The position numbers and the translations under genes are program-made. A stretch of 64,000 nt of DNA from Corynebacterium lactis RW2-5. GTDB lineage: Bacteria > Actinomycetota > Actinomycetes > Mycobacteriales > Mycobacteriaceae. The notes beneath the pieces are model-generated. The model did not search any database, was not told where the DNA came from, and saw nothing but the letters and a program-made list of their open reading frames with translations. The stretch spans positions 1,240,001 through 1,304,000 of the forward strand of contig NZ_CP006841.1 of the NCBI RefSeq assembly GCF_001274895.1, written 5' to 3'. Numbering within the stretch: position 1 is the stretch's first letter; each line of letters begins with the position of its first letter. Of the stretch, positions 1 to 7,422 are shown piece after piece.

Positions 1-290
1 CCGGTGTGAACCTAGAGATTCTCACACCGCTGGATAGCGATGACACGATTTCCATGCGTGTCATCGAACGGGGCGTAGGGGAGACGCGTTCCTGCGGTAC
101 TGGAACCGTGGCAGCTGCAATTGCGGCGCTAACCGATGCGCAGCGCACAACGGGCTCGGTCCGCGTGCTGGTCCCCGGCGGTGAAGTCCGCGTGGATGTG
201 AGCGAAGCCGGCGATGGGCGGTTTGGAGCCACCCTTACCGGCCCTAGCATCATTCACACCCATGGCGAAATCAACCTGGATTTGCTCTAG
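1..290 (+). CDS. dapF: Diaminopimelate epimerase, C-terminal part
   Basis: This is the 3' end of dapF; the reading frame is open to the left edge, so the gene starts outside the window. DapF interconverts LL- and meso-diaminopimelate in the cytoplasm for lysine and peptidoglycan synthesis. The visible part carries the family signature ERGVGETRSCGTGT, which holds the second catalytic cysteine, followed by the usual C-terminal strand region. Position next to hflX and the lexA block matches the order known in C. glutamicum and M. tuberculosis. Nothing unusual is seen. Confidence 0.95.
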   Translation, partial: GVNLEILTPLDSDDTISMRVIERGVGETRSCGTGTVAAAIAALTDAQRTTGSVRVLVPGGEVRVDVSEAGDGRFGATLTGPSIIHTHGEINLDLL

Positions 291-311
291 GGGATAGGGG
301 CGCGAGCCGGG

Positions 312-1097
312 TTAGTGCCCGCCGCAGCCTCCGTCACCGCAGCCGCAGCCTCCGTCACCGCAGCCTCCTCCGCAGCCCTGGGGTGCGATGATGTCGCCGG
401 TCAGCAGGAAGGTGCCGGAGACGACCATTCCTGGCTGCGGCGCGATGTCACCGCCGGGAACTAGGACCTCCATCGGGGTCGGCAGCGCCAGGTTGAGAGC
501 CCAGAATTTCTGTCCGGTCAGCTCGTTGACTCGCTTACGGGAGTTATTGACCACTCCGGCAAGCTCAACAATTGCGGATGGCGCGGCCTTGCCTGCTTGG
601 TCACCTACTACAGCGCGTGCTCCGACGAAATCCTGCTTGGCAGGTTTCTCATCGCTGCCGGTGCGCTCGGAATAAGCCTGCTCGGATTCGTCGATGGTGA
701 AGTCCGTAGCTAGGGCGGAGAGTGCAACATGCTCGAAGGTCTGCGTGCCCTCGTCGACAATCAGTGGCCCCTGTGCGAGGACGCAGCAGGCATTCTCAAT
801 GACCTGGTCGAACGTATCCTGAGAAGGGTCGTCTCCGACAATCTCCACCAGCGCGAGTACGTCATCGACGCTTGAGACGTGCGCGGTGACGGTCGGCTCG
901 CCGGCGAAACCGGCATAGGTGGAATAAGGTTCCACGCCAAGAATGTGCAGGCGGGCGCCCGAGGGGTCTTCGAAGCGGACTAGCTGGCCGCCCCGCACCT
1001 CGCCGATTACGGAGAGGTGGTTGGTGGCGATCGCCGCTTCAATCGCGTCCTGCCACTGAGGGTAATCCAGTCCAATGCTTCGCAAGTCGGTAGTCAT
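312..1097 (-). CDS. Conserved hypothetical protein with Cys/Gly-rich metal-binding-like tail
   Basis: I do not recognise a named family. The 261-residue protein has a mixed alpha/beta composition without membrane segments or a signal peptide. Its last ~22 residues are almost only Gly, Cys, Asp and a final His (five Cys), a composition that could bind a metal. The tail is encoded by an exact 21-bp tandem repeat. I chose the ATG at 1097 because a TATTAT box sits 8 nt before it (leaderless start); an in-frame GTG at 1124 is the alternative and has no good ribosome binding site. It is convergent with dapF and divergent from the feo genes. A link to iron is only suggested by position. Confidence 0.7.
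   Translation of the reverse strand: MTTDLRSIGLDYPQWQDAIEAAIATNHLSVIGEVRGGQLVRFEDPSGARLHILGVEPYSTYAGFAGEPTVTAHVSSVDDVLALVEIVGDDPSQDTFDQVIENACCVLAQGPLIVDEGTQTFEHVALSALATDFTIDESEQAYSERTGSDEKPAKQDFVGARAVVGDQAGKAAPSAIVELAGVVNNSRKRVNELTGQKFWALNLALPTPMEVLVPGGDIAPQPGMVVSGTFLLTGDIIAPQGCGGGCGDGGCGCGDGGCGGH
321..362. repeat. Two exact 21-bp tandem repeats encoding the Cys/Gly-rich tail
   Basis: Bases 321-341 and 342-362 are identical, 21 bp each, with a shorter degenerate copy after them. Each unit encodes seven residues of the Cys/Gly/Asp tail of the gene on the minus strand. Repeat number may vary between strains. Confidence 0.95.
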
Positions 1098-1105
1098 AGC
1101 TGCAC

Positions 1106-1111
1106 ATAATA
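1106..1111 (-). promoter_or_regulatory. -10 box for a leaderless transcript
   Basis: TATTAT on the minus strand lies 8 nt before the ATG at 1097. This spacing puts the transcription start at or next to the start codon, the layout common for leaderless genes in Corynebacterium. Confidence 0.5.
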
Positions 1112-1243
1112 CTGCTGATATCACAACAAGCGAAGAACTCTAGGAACGAATCGGGGCCAGCTGGCTTGGTTAGGCCAGTTTCGAGGAGATTGTTTTCACT
1201 TGGCGTTCAGTTATTGAATTAAGCAATTCCATTATTTAGTGAA

Positions 1244-1262
1244 TAAGCGTAGGATAGCCTTT
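1244..1262 (+). promoter_or_regulatory. Candidate DtxR box before feoA
   Basis: The 19 bp TAAGCGTAGGATAGCCTTT match 12 of 19 positions of the DtxR consensus TTAGGTTAGGCTAACCTAA. They overlap TAGGAT at 1250-1255, a possible -10 box, so binding would block transcription of feoA. Role inferred from the known iron control of feo genes by DtxR/IdeR; not proven. Confidence 0.4.
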
Positions 1263-1341
1263 GTTAATAAGCGTCAAGTCGAAACGCGCTGGTAAACCGC
1301 AAAAGAACCAGCATAATTCGGCATCGTACGGAAGGATATCC

Positions 1342-1614
1342 ATGTTCGGTTTGCGGTCTCGTACCGAAACTTCCACCACTGCCTCCGATGCGCAAAGGCT
1401 TTCGCTTGCCGACGTCACCACGGGCCAGCGAGCAATCCTATCGGTCCCAGAAGTGGACGTTCAGCTGTGCCGACGGCTCGCCCAGCTGGGCCTGCGCCCA
1501 GGGATGACCGTGACCGCTGGGCACTTCACCGCAGGGGGCGGGCGCGTCATCCGTTCCGGTGGTTCCCGCTATGCGATTGATGCCGCAACACTGCGCTACA
1601 TGTACGTGAGCTAG
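1342..1614 (+). CDS. feoA: Ferrous iron transport protein A (FeoA, SH3-like)
   Basis: A 90-residue cytoplasmic protein with the FeoA fold: LSLADVTTGQRAIL, then the motif RRLAQLGLRPGMTV typical of the domain. FeoA supports Fe(II) import by the FeoB permease. I used the ATG at 1342 because a purine-rich AAGGA lies at the right distance; an in-frame start at 1261 has no such site. It is followed 51 bp later by feoB on the same strand and the pair is probably co-transcribed. A DtxR-box-like sequence lies upstream. Confidence 0.85.
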   Translation: MFGLRSRTETSTTASDAQRLSLADVTTGQRAILSVPEVDVQLCRRLAQLGLRPGMTVTAGHFTAGGGRVIRSGGSRYAIDAATLRYMYVS

Positions 1615-1636
1615 ATCTCGCCCCATTTTTGTCCGT

Positions 1637-1651
1637 CTCAATACTGTTGAG
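1637..1651 (+). promoter_or_regulatory. Small hairpin next to the feoB ribosome binding site
   Basis: CTCAA and TTGAG (1637-1641 and 1647-1651) can pair around a 5-nt loop, and the right arm overlaps the GAGGA that is the best ribosome binding site for feoB. This could tune feoB translation. Five base pairs are weak, so this is a suggestion only. Confidence 0.2.
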
Positions 1652-1665
1652 GAATTAACCTTCAA

Positions 1666-3633
1666 ATGGCACTACGCACATTTGCGGCTACTCCTAGCTG
1701 CCACGCCTGTAGCGCGGGCGCACCTGCAATGCAGGGCTCGCCGGTTATCGCATTCGTCGGCGCCCCGAACTCCGGAAAGTCGACTCTCTTCAACGCCCTA
1801 ACTGGCGCCAAGGCCCAGATGGGCAACTGGCCGGGCACCACCGTAGAGGTTAGCCGGGGCGCGTGGCGTGACGACGAACGGGAATACGACGTCATCGACT
1901 TCCCCGGAGCTTACTCGCTCGACGCGCTGAGCCCTGACGAGGAACTCACCCGCGAGATGCTCATCGAAAAGCCGCTGGAGGAACGTCCAAACCTGGTGGT
2001 GGTCGTCGTTGATGCCACCTCGCTTGGTCGCGGCCTCTACATCGCAACGGAGCTGGCCGAACACCCTCAGCGCATCCTGCTGGCGCTGACCAAGCTCGAC
2101 GTTGCAGAGGCAAAGGGCATTTCGGTAAACCCTGAGGCCCTTCAAGACTCCATGGGCATGCCCGTTGTCGCCCTGGACCCCCGTCGTAAAGCGGGCCTGG
2201 CCAAGCTCGGCGAGGCTGTTGAGGCAGCACTGGGCGGGTGCGCCACTGTGCTGCGCCCGGTGGGGCTCGAGGCTTCGGCCAGCCCAGAGTTACGAGATGA
2301 AGCGCGATTTGCGGCCATCGATGCCGCGGTCGCGGCGGCCACGGGTGAGGTCGAAGACCGTCAAACCCTGACAGACCGCATCGACCGGTTCGTCCTCAAC
2401 CCAATCCTCGGCCCTCTGCTTTTCCTCGCTGTCATGTGGGGCGTGTTCCAGGTCGCCACCACTGTGGCTGCACCTCTGCAGGACGGCCTCGAGGGGCTCA
2501 TCACCGGAAACTTCGCGGACCTGGTCCGCAGCGGATTAGAATCCGCGGGGCTCGATCATCCGATTGTCACGGGACTGCTGATCAACGGACTGATTGAGGG
2601 CGTCGGTATGGTCCTGACCTTTGCCCCGCTGATGGCGCTGATGTTCCTCTGTCTCGCAATTCTCGAGGACTCGGGCTACATGGCCCGAGCGGCCGTCGTG
2701 GCCGACCGGGTGATGCGGGCGATTGGCCTTCCCGGTAAGGCTTTCATCCCCCTGATTGTCGGATTCGGTTGCAACGTGCCAGCGATTTCCGCGACCCGCG
2801 TACTCGGCAACCCGCGTCATAGGATTCTCACCGCGCTACTGGTGCCATTCACTTCCTGCTCGGCGCGACTGACCGTCTACGTCATGATGGGCGCGGTGTT
2901 CTTCCCCGATAACGCGGGCACCGTGGTCTTTGTTATGTACGTCATCTCGATTTTCCTAATCGTGCTAGTCGGCCTGATTTTGCGAAACACTCTGTGGCGC
3001 ACCATTCCGTCCGATCCTCTGGTAATCGACCTGCCGACCTACCAGCTTCCGACCGCACGCCTCGCACTGTCGGTCATGTGGCTGCGGCTTAAGGGATTTT
3101 TGAAGACCGCTAGCGGCATTATCGTCGCGACGGTCGTCGTCGTCTGGCTCCTGCTGAGCATCCCCACCGTTCCGGGCCATTCGTTCGCTCAGGAGGACCT
3201 CACTCCACGCGACTCCGCTTACGGCGCAATTAGCGAAGCAGTCTCGCCAGTGTTCGATCCCGCCGGTTTCGGAACCTGGTCGCTCACAGGACCTCTGGTA
3301 ACCGGCTTCGTCGCTAAGGAAGCAGTGATTTCTACCTGGGCACAGACCTACGCGGTCGAAGACGTCACCGACGCGGAGGCTAGCGAGCAGGCTCACAGCA
3401 AGCTTGCGGCGAATATCCGTGCGGACTTTGACAAGGCTTCCGGCGGGCACATGCTTGCCGCGGTCTGGGCCTATATGGTTTTCATGCTCGCGTACACCCC
3501 ATGTGTCGCCACACTTGCGGCACAGCGAAGAGAAGTTGGCTGGAAGTGGACCATATTCGGCCTTGCGACCCAGCTGGTTGGTGCGTGGGCCCTGGCCGTC
3601 GCAGTGTTCCAGGTGCTCAAGCTGTTTATTTAA
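1666..3633 (+). CDS. feoB: Fe(II) transporter FeoB (G-protein-coupled permease)
   Basis: A 655-residue inner-membrane permease for Fe(II). The N-terminal G domain shows G1 GAPNSGKST (32-40), G3 DFPG and G4 as TKLD. The membrane part follows from about residue 240, with the FeoB signatures FGCNVPAI and TSCSARL and the gate sequence GFVAKEAV. The N-terminus has a CHAC pair before the G domain. Length is at the short end for FeoB (often 650-780). The start at 1666 is supported by GAGGA about 12 nt upstream; a later ATG at 1729 would remove the Cys pair. It lies between feoA and a feoC-like gene. Confidence 0.95.
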   Translation: MALRTFAATPSCHACSAGAPAMQGSPVIAFVGAPNSGKSTLFNALTGAKAQMGNWPGTTVEVSRGAWRDDEREYDVIDFPGAYSLDALSPDEELTREMLIEKPLEERPNLVVVVVDATSLGRGLYIATELAEHPQRILLALTKLDVAEAKGISVNPEALQDSMGMPVVALDPRRKAGLAKLGEAVEAALGGCATVLRPVGLEASASPELRDEARFAAIDAAVAAATGEVEDRQTLTDRIDRFVLNPILGPLLFLAVMWGVFQVATTVAAPLQDGLEGLITGNFADLVRSGLESAGLDHPIVTGLLINGLIEGVGMVLTFAPLMALMFLCLAILEDSGYMARAAVVADRVMRAIGLPGKAFIPLIVGFGCNVPAISATRVLGNPRHRILTALLVPFTSCSARLTVYVMMGAVFFPDNAGTVVFVMYVISIFLIVLVGLILRNTLWRTIPSDPLVIDLPTYQLPTARLALSVMWLRLKGFLKTASGIIVATVVVVWLLLSIPTVPGHSFAQEDLTPRDSAYGAISEAVSPVFDPAGFGTWSLTGPLVTGFVAKEAVISTWAQTYAVEDVTDAEASEQAHSKLAANIRADFDKASGGHMLAAVWAYMVFMLAYTPCVATLAAQRREVGWKWTIFGLATQLVGAWALAVAVFQVLKLFI

Positions 3634-3664
3634 CCGTCAGGACTCTTGGAGGGAGGACCACAGG

Positions 3665-4009
3665 ATGAGCTCACTAATCTCTAAGTTCCGCAGCTCAAAC
3701 GCGCCTGCAGCACCATCCCCGACGCAGAAGCCCGCCGAAGCGGTGAAGGGCGCCATCGCCGCAGGTATCAGCTCCCGTCGGAAAATCGCCGAGGTGACGG
3801 GTCTGCGAGCAACCACGGTCGATTTAATTCTGGAGCGTCTTGAGGCCAACGGATCGCTGCGCCGCGAAAATCTCGGTGGCATGTGTCCAGGCGGAGGATG
3901 CTCGAGATGCGGAATGTCGGAAGCAGGGACGTGCGCCAGCGGCGATAGTGGTGCCGCCAATGGGCCGGTAGCTCTGGTACTCACGCGACGGCCTGGAATA
4001 GGGCAGTAG
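3665..4009 (+). CDS. FeoC-like winged-helix protein with Cys cluster
   Basis: A 114-residue protein 31 bp behind feoB. Residues ~25-70 form a winged-helix-like unit (SRRKIAEVTGLRATTVDLILERL). It is followed by four cysteines at 74, 79, 82 and 90, spaced like the Fe-S or metal site of FeoC proteins. FeoC is thought to regulate feo expression or FeoB stability. A strong ribosome binding site (GGAGGGAGG) supports the ATG at 3665. The sequence similarity to enterobacterial FeoC is not clear by eye; the call rests on size, domain order, Cys cluster and position. Confidence 0.65.
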   Translation: MSSLISKFRSSNAPAAPSPTQKPAEAVKGAIAAGISSRRKIAEVTGLRATTVDLILERLEANGSLRRENLGGMCPGGGCSRCGMSEAGTCASGDSGAANGPVALVLTRRPGIGQ

Positions 4010-4094
4010 CCCGGCGCGAAAAGCCGACTCATCTTCGGGTCGTACAACGGCGGTACTAAATTTCCCGCCTCGGCATGCGACAATAGAGCCCAGT

Positions 4095-5621
4095 ATGACT
4101 AATCTTTCCAACGAATATCACGACGGCGGCGACAACGTAGGCGCCTACAATCCGTCGGAGTCCATCGCAGGTGCAGACTTTTCCGGCCCCACGGTTCACC
4201 AAGAACCTGTCGTCGGAAAGCGAGAGGAACCCACCACGGGTGACTTGGATTTGGAGGCTCGTTCCTCTCTGCGCCGCCTTACCCGATCGGTCGCCCACAC
4301 GGACTCGGAAGAGGTCACCGTTGAGTACCGGCAGCTGCGCCTCGAAAGAGTGATCCTTCTCGGGGTATGGACGAGCGGAAGCCTGCGCGAGGCAGAGGCA
4401 GCTATGGACGAGCTGGCAGCGTTGGCCGAAACCGCGGGCTCCGAGGTACTGGAGTCGGTCCTTCAGCGAAGGGATAAGCCGGACCCGGGCACCTACGTGG
4501 GGTCGGGAAAGCTCAGCGAGCTCCGCGATATTGTGGCTTCTACCGGCGCGGATACCGTGATCTGCGATGGTGAGCTCTCCCCGGGCCAACTGGTCGCTCT
4601 AGAAGACCGGCTGGACGCGAAGGTCATCGACCGCACGATGCTGATTCTGGATATTTTCGCTCAGCACGCCAAGTCCAAGGAGGGCAAGGCACAGGTCTCG
4701 CTGGCGCAAATGCAGTATCTCTACACGCGTCTTCGCGGTTGGGGCGGAAACTTGTCCCGTCAGGCGGGCGGTCGCGCCGGTTCCAACGGCGGTGTTGGCC
4801 TGCGCGGACCAGGCGAGACGAAGATTGAGACCGACCGACGACGCCTGCGCCAGGAGATGGCGAGAATCCGCAAAGACCTCGCCGGGATGAAGACTGCCCG
4901 CGAGATCAAGCGTGCGCGGAGAAAGGCCGGGCACCTTCCGCGAATCGCCATCGTCGGTTACACAAATGCTGGTAAATCCTCATTGCTTAACGCGCTGACC
5001 GGAGCCGGCGTGCTGGTGGAAGATGCGCTTTTCGCCACCTTGGATCCGACTACTCGCCGCGCCCAGCTTCGCGACGGGCGTACCGTAATCATGACCGATA
5101 CGGTCGGATTCGTCCGTCACCTGCCCACCCAGTTGATTGAGGCGTTCCGCTCGACGCTCGAGGAGGTACTCGAGTCGGATATCATTCTGCATGTCGTCGA
5201 TGGCTCGGATCCGTTCCCGTTGGAGCAAATCAAGGCGGTCAATGAGGTCGTCGGCGAGATTGCGGCCGAGCAAAAGGCCGAGGTACCGCCGGAGCTGCTC
5301 ATCGTCAACAAGATTGACCAGGCTGATGGAATCACGCTTGCACAGCTGCGGAACACCCTGGACGACGTCGTGTTCACCTCTGCGAAGACCGGGGAGGGTA
5401 TCTCTGAGTTGGAGACCCGACTCGAGTTGGCTCTCAACGCCCTCGACGCTCACGTCAGACTCCTAATCCCTTACGACAAGGGCAACATCGTGTCGATGCT
5501 CCACGAAGATGCAACGGTTTTGGAGGAAATTTGGGGCGAAAAGGGAACCGAAGTCGAGGTCCGGCTTCCTGCGACGCTAGCGCGAGAATTATCTATCTAC
5601 CAGGTGGAACCCGGAGAGTAG
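4095..5621 (+). CDS. hflX: Ribosome-associated GTPase HflX
   Basis: A 508-residue cytoplasmic GTPase of the Obg-HflX group, which splits stalled ribosomes and 50S complexes. Visible are the N-terminal HflX domain, the glycine-rich linker GLRGPGETKIETDRR, G1 GYTNAGKSS, G3 DTVGFVRHLP and G4 NKID. The N-terminal ~75 residues before the conserved domain are longer than in E. coli, as is usual in Actinobacteria. No clear ribosome binding site precedes the ATG; GACAAT about 10 nt upstream could be a -10 box, giving a very short leader. Confidence 0.95.
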   Translation: MTNLSNEYHDGGDNVGAYNPSESIAGADFSGPTVHQEPVVGKREEPTTGDLDLEARSSLRRLTRSVAHTDSEEVTVEYRQLRLERVILLGVWTSGSLREAEAAMDELAALAETAGSEVLESVLQRRDKPDPGTYVGSGKLSELRDIVASTGADTVICDGELSPGQLVALEDRLDAKVIDRTMLILDIFAQHAKSKEGKAQVSLAQMQYLYTRLRGWGGNLSRQAGGRAGSNGGVGLRGPGETKIETDRRRLRQEMARIRKDLAGMKTAREIKRARRKAGHLPRIAIVGYTNAGKSSLLNALTGAGVLVEDALFATLDPTTRRAQLRDGRTVIMTDTVGFVRHLPTQLIEAFRSTLEEVLESDIILHVVDGSDPFPLEQIKAVNEVVGEIAAEQKAEVPPELLIVNKIDQADGITLAQLRNTLDDVVFTSAKTGEGISELETRLELALNALDAHVRLLIPYDKGNIVSMLHEDATVLEEIWGEKGTEVEVRLPATLARELSIYQVEPGE

Positions 5622-5662
5622 AAAGGCCCTGTGCTAGTTACGCAACGGCTAGACCCATCAAC

Positions 5663-5668
5663 TAGCAT
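5663..5668 (+). promoter_or_regulatory. -10 box for leaderless start of the permease
   Basis: TAGCAT followed by 7 nt and the ATG at 5676. It decides between this start and the in-frame GTG at 5631, which has an AGAAAGG site of its own; both may be used. Confidence 0.4.
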
Positions 5669-5675
5669 TACGGGC

Positions 5676-7022
5676 ATGGATTCTGAACTTAATAACGGGG
5701 ATAGCGCTTCTTCGAAGCTTGCCCCCAGCGTCGACTCAGACGCTGATAAAGGCCGTTTCTTTGGCTGGGACCTCCACGGCGATGGGCGCAAGATTGCGCC
5801 GGGCGCTGTCGTAGCTCCTAATGAACGCCTCGACTGGCCGCGGACTATCGGGATTGGCGCGCAGCACGTTATTGCCATGTTCGGCGCGACACTGCTCGTA
5901 CCGCTGCTGACTGGTTTCCCAATCAACACAACCCTGTTGTTCTCGGGTATCGGAACCATTTTGTTCCTGCTGATCACCCGCAACCGCCTGCCTTCCTATC
6001 TCGGCTCCTCCTTCGCATTTATTGCACCGTTGACTGCCACTCAGGCCAGCGGCATTGGAGCACAGCTGGGCGTTGTCATCACAGCTGGTGTCGTCTTGGC
6101 CATCATCGGGGTGGTCGTGAAGATTTCCGGCCGTAGGGTCCTCGATGCAGTAATGCCTCCTGCGGTTACTGGCGCAATCGTTGCCTTAATCGGATTGAAT
6201 CTGGCGCCGGCAGCGACTGAGAACTTCACTTCTCAGCCTTTAATCGCGTGCGTCACTACTGCCACTATTTTGCTCGCGACCGTCGCCGGCCGCGGGATGG
6301 TCGCTCGTCTGGGCGTTCTCATCGGTGTGCTGGTGGGCTGGTTTTTCGCCGCCGTCAGCGGTGGGCTGTCCCCAGAATCGACCGAAACTGTGGCAAAAGC
6401 CGCCTGGTTTGGCTTGCCGACGTTCCACGCTCCCGAGTTCCACGTGAACGCGATGCTCATTGGCCTTCCAGTGATTGTCGTGCTAATCGCCGAAAATGTG
6501 GGCCATGTCAAGGCTGTCGCCGCGATGACGGGTAAGAATCTGGACGATATTGCAGGCGACGCGCTCATCGCGGACGGCCTGGCTACCACGCTTGCCGGCG
6601 CCGCCGGCGGTTCGGGTACCACAACATACGCGGAGAACATTGGTGTTATGGCGGCGACCCGAGTCTATTCCACCGCGGCGTATTGGGTTGCCGCACTCAC
6701 GGCGATTGCGCTCGCTTTCATCCCGAAGTTTGGTGCCCTTATACTCACGATTCCGACCGGCGTACTCGGCGGAGCGACGCTCGTGCTCTATGGCCTGATC
6801 GGCATGCTGGGTGTGCGAATTTGGATGGATGAGAAAGTCGACTTTAACAACCCGGTCAACCTCACTGCAGCAGCTACCGCTCTCATCGCCGGTATCGGCA
6901 ACCTGACCCTGAACGTGGGCTCAATTACGCTCGAGGGAATTGCTTGGGGTTCCGTGGGGATTATTGTCGGATACCCGATTCTGAACTGGCTATATCGGAA
7001 AATCGGTGAAGGCCGGAACTAG
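5676..7022 (+). CDS. Uracil/xanthine permease (nucleobase:cation symporter-2)
   Basis: An inner-membrane transporter of the NCS2 (UraA/PbuX) family, 448 residues from the ATG at 5676. It imports a nucleobase, probably uracil given the C. glutamicum locus. About 12-14 hydrophobic segments are seen; the family traits include LIAENVGHVKAV and the region GGSGTTTYAENIGVMAATRV. The N-terminal ~45 residues are hydrophilic. A GTG at 5631 with a ribosome binding site is an alternative start. It follows hflX closely but may have its own promoter. The stop codon overlaps the ptsH stop on the other strand. Confidence 0.88.
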   Translation: MDSELNNGDSASSKLAPSVDSDADKGRFFGWDLHGDGRKIAPGAVVAPNERLDWPRTIGIGAQHVIAMFGATLLVPLLTGFPINTTLLFSGIGTILFLLITRNRLPSYLGSSFAFIAPLTATQASGIGAQLGVVITAGVVLAIIGVVVKISGRRVLDAVMPPAVTGAIVALIGLNLAPAATENFTSQPLIACVTTATILLATVAGRGMVARLGVLIGVLVGWFFAAVSGGLSPESTETVAKAAWFGLPTFHAPEFHVNAMLIGLPVIVVLIAENVGHVKAVAAMTGKNLDDIAGDALIADGLATTLAGAAGGSGTTTYAENIGVMAATRVYSTAAYWVAALTAIALAFIPKFGALILTIPTGVLGGATLVLYGLIGMLGVRIWMDEKVDFNNPVNLTAAATALIAGIGNLTLNVGSITLEGIAWGSVGIIVGYPILNWLYRKIGEGRN

Positions 7023-7291
7023 TCGTCTAGTTCGACGCTGATTAGTTCGGCAATGCGCTCGACCGCGGTGGCGTTGGAACTCGTGACAGAGACCTCGTCA
7101 CCGAATTCCGCGCCAAGCGCCATCAGCATCAACGAAGATGCGGCGTCGGCAGGCTCATTGTCGGGGTCTGCCGGGTTGACCAGCTCGATGAGAATCTCCT
7201 CGCTGAAATGGGACGCAGCTTCAGCAATCGCAGTTGCTGGGCGTGCGTGTAACCCGACTTTCGAGCCGACAGTGACCCTGCGAGTAACCAT
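7019..7291 (-). CDS. ptsH: Phosphocarrier protein HPr
   Basis: A 90-residue HPr, the small phosphate carrier of the sugar phosphotransferase system. The active-site histidine is His15 in GLHARPAT. I chose ATG 7291 because GAAAGGAACC precedes it and the product has the normal HPr length; the open frame reaches further upstream to 7414. It is the last gene of fruR-fruK-ptsF-ptsH, after a 131-bp gap holding a hairpin. The HPr kinase serine site of Firmicutes is not recognisable, as usual in Actinobacteria. Confidence 0.95.
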   Translation of the reverse strand: MVTRRVTVGSKVGLHARPATAIAEAASHFSEEILIELVNPADPDNEPADAASSLMLMALGAEFGDEVSVTSSNATAVERIAELISVELDD

Positions 7292-7364
7292 AATCGGTTC
7301 GGTTCCTTTCAGATGTACGGTGAATTCGCGTTTGACACCCCGAGCATAGTTGGGAGCCGTTCGG

Positions 7365-7381
7365 GCCGAAGCGACTTCGGC
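7365..7381 (-). promoter_or_regulatory. Hairpin in the ptsF-ptsH gap
   Basis: GCCGAA (7365-7370) and TTCGGC (7376-7381) form a 6-bp stem with a 5-nt loop. It lies in the 131 bp between ptsF and ptsH and could trim or partly end transcripts so that ptsH and ptsF levels differ. No T run follows. Confidence 0.3.
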
Positions 7382-7422
7382 GTCTTTGGCCAAAACTTTC
7401 TTTTCCAACTTCAAGCCGCGTT

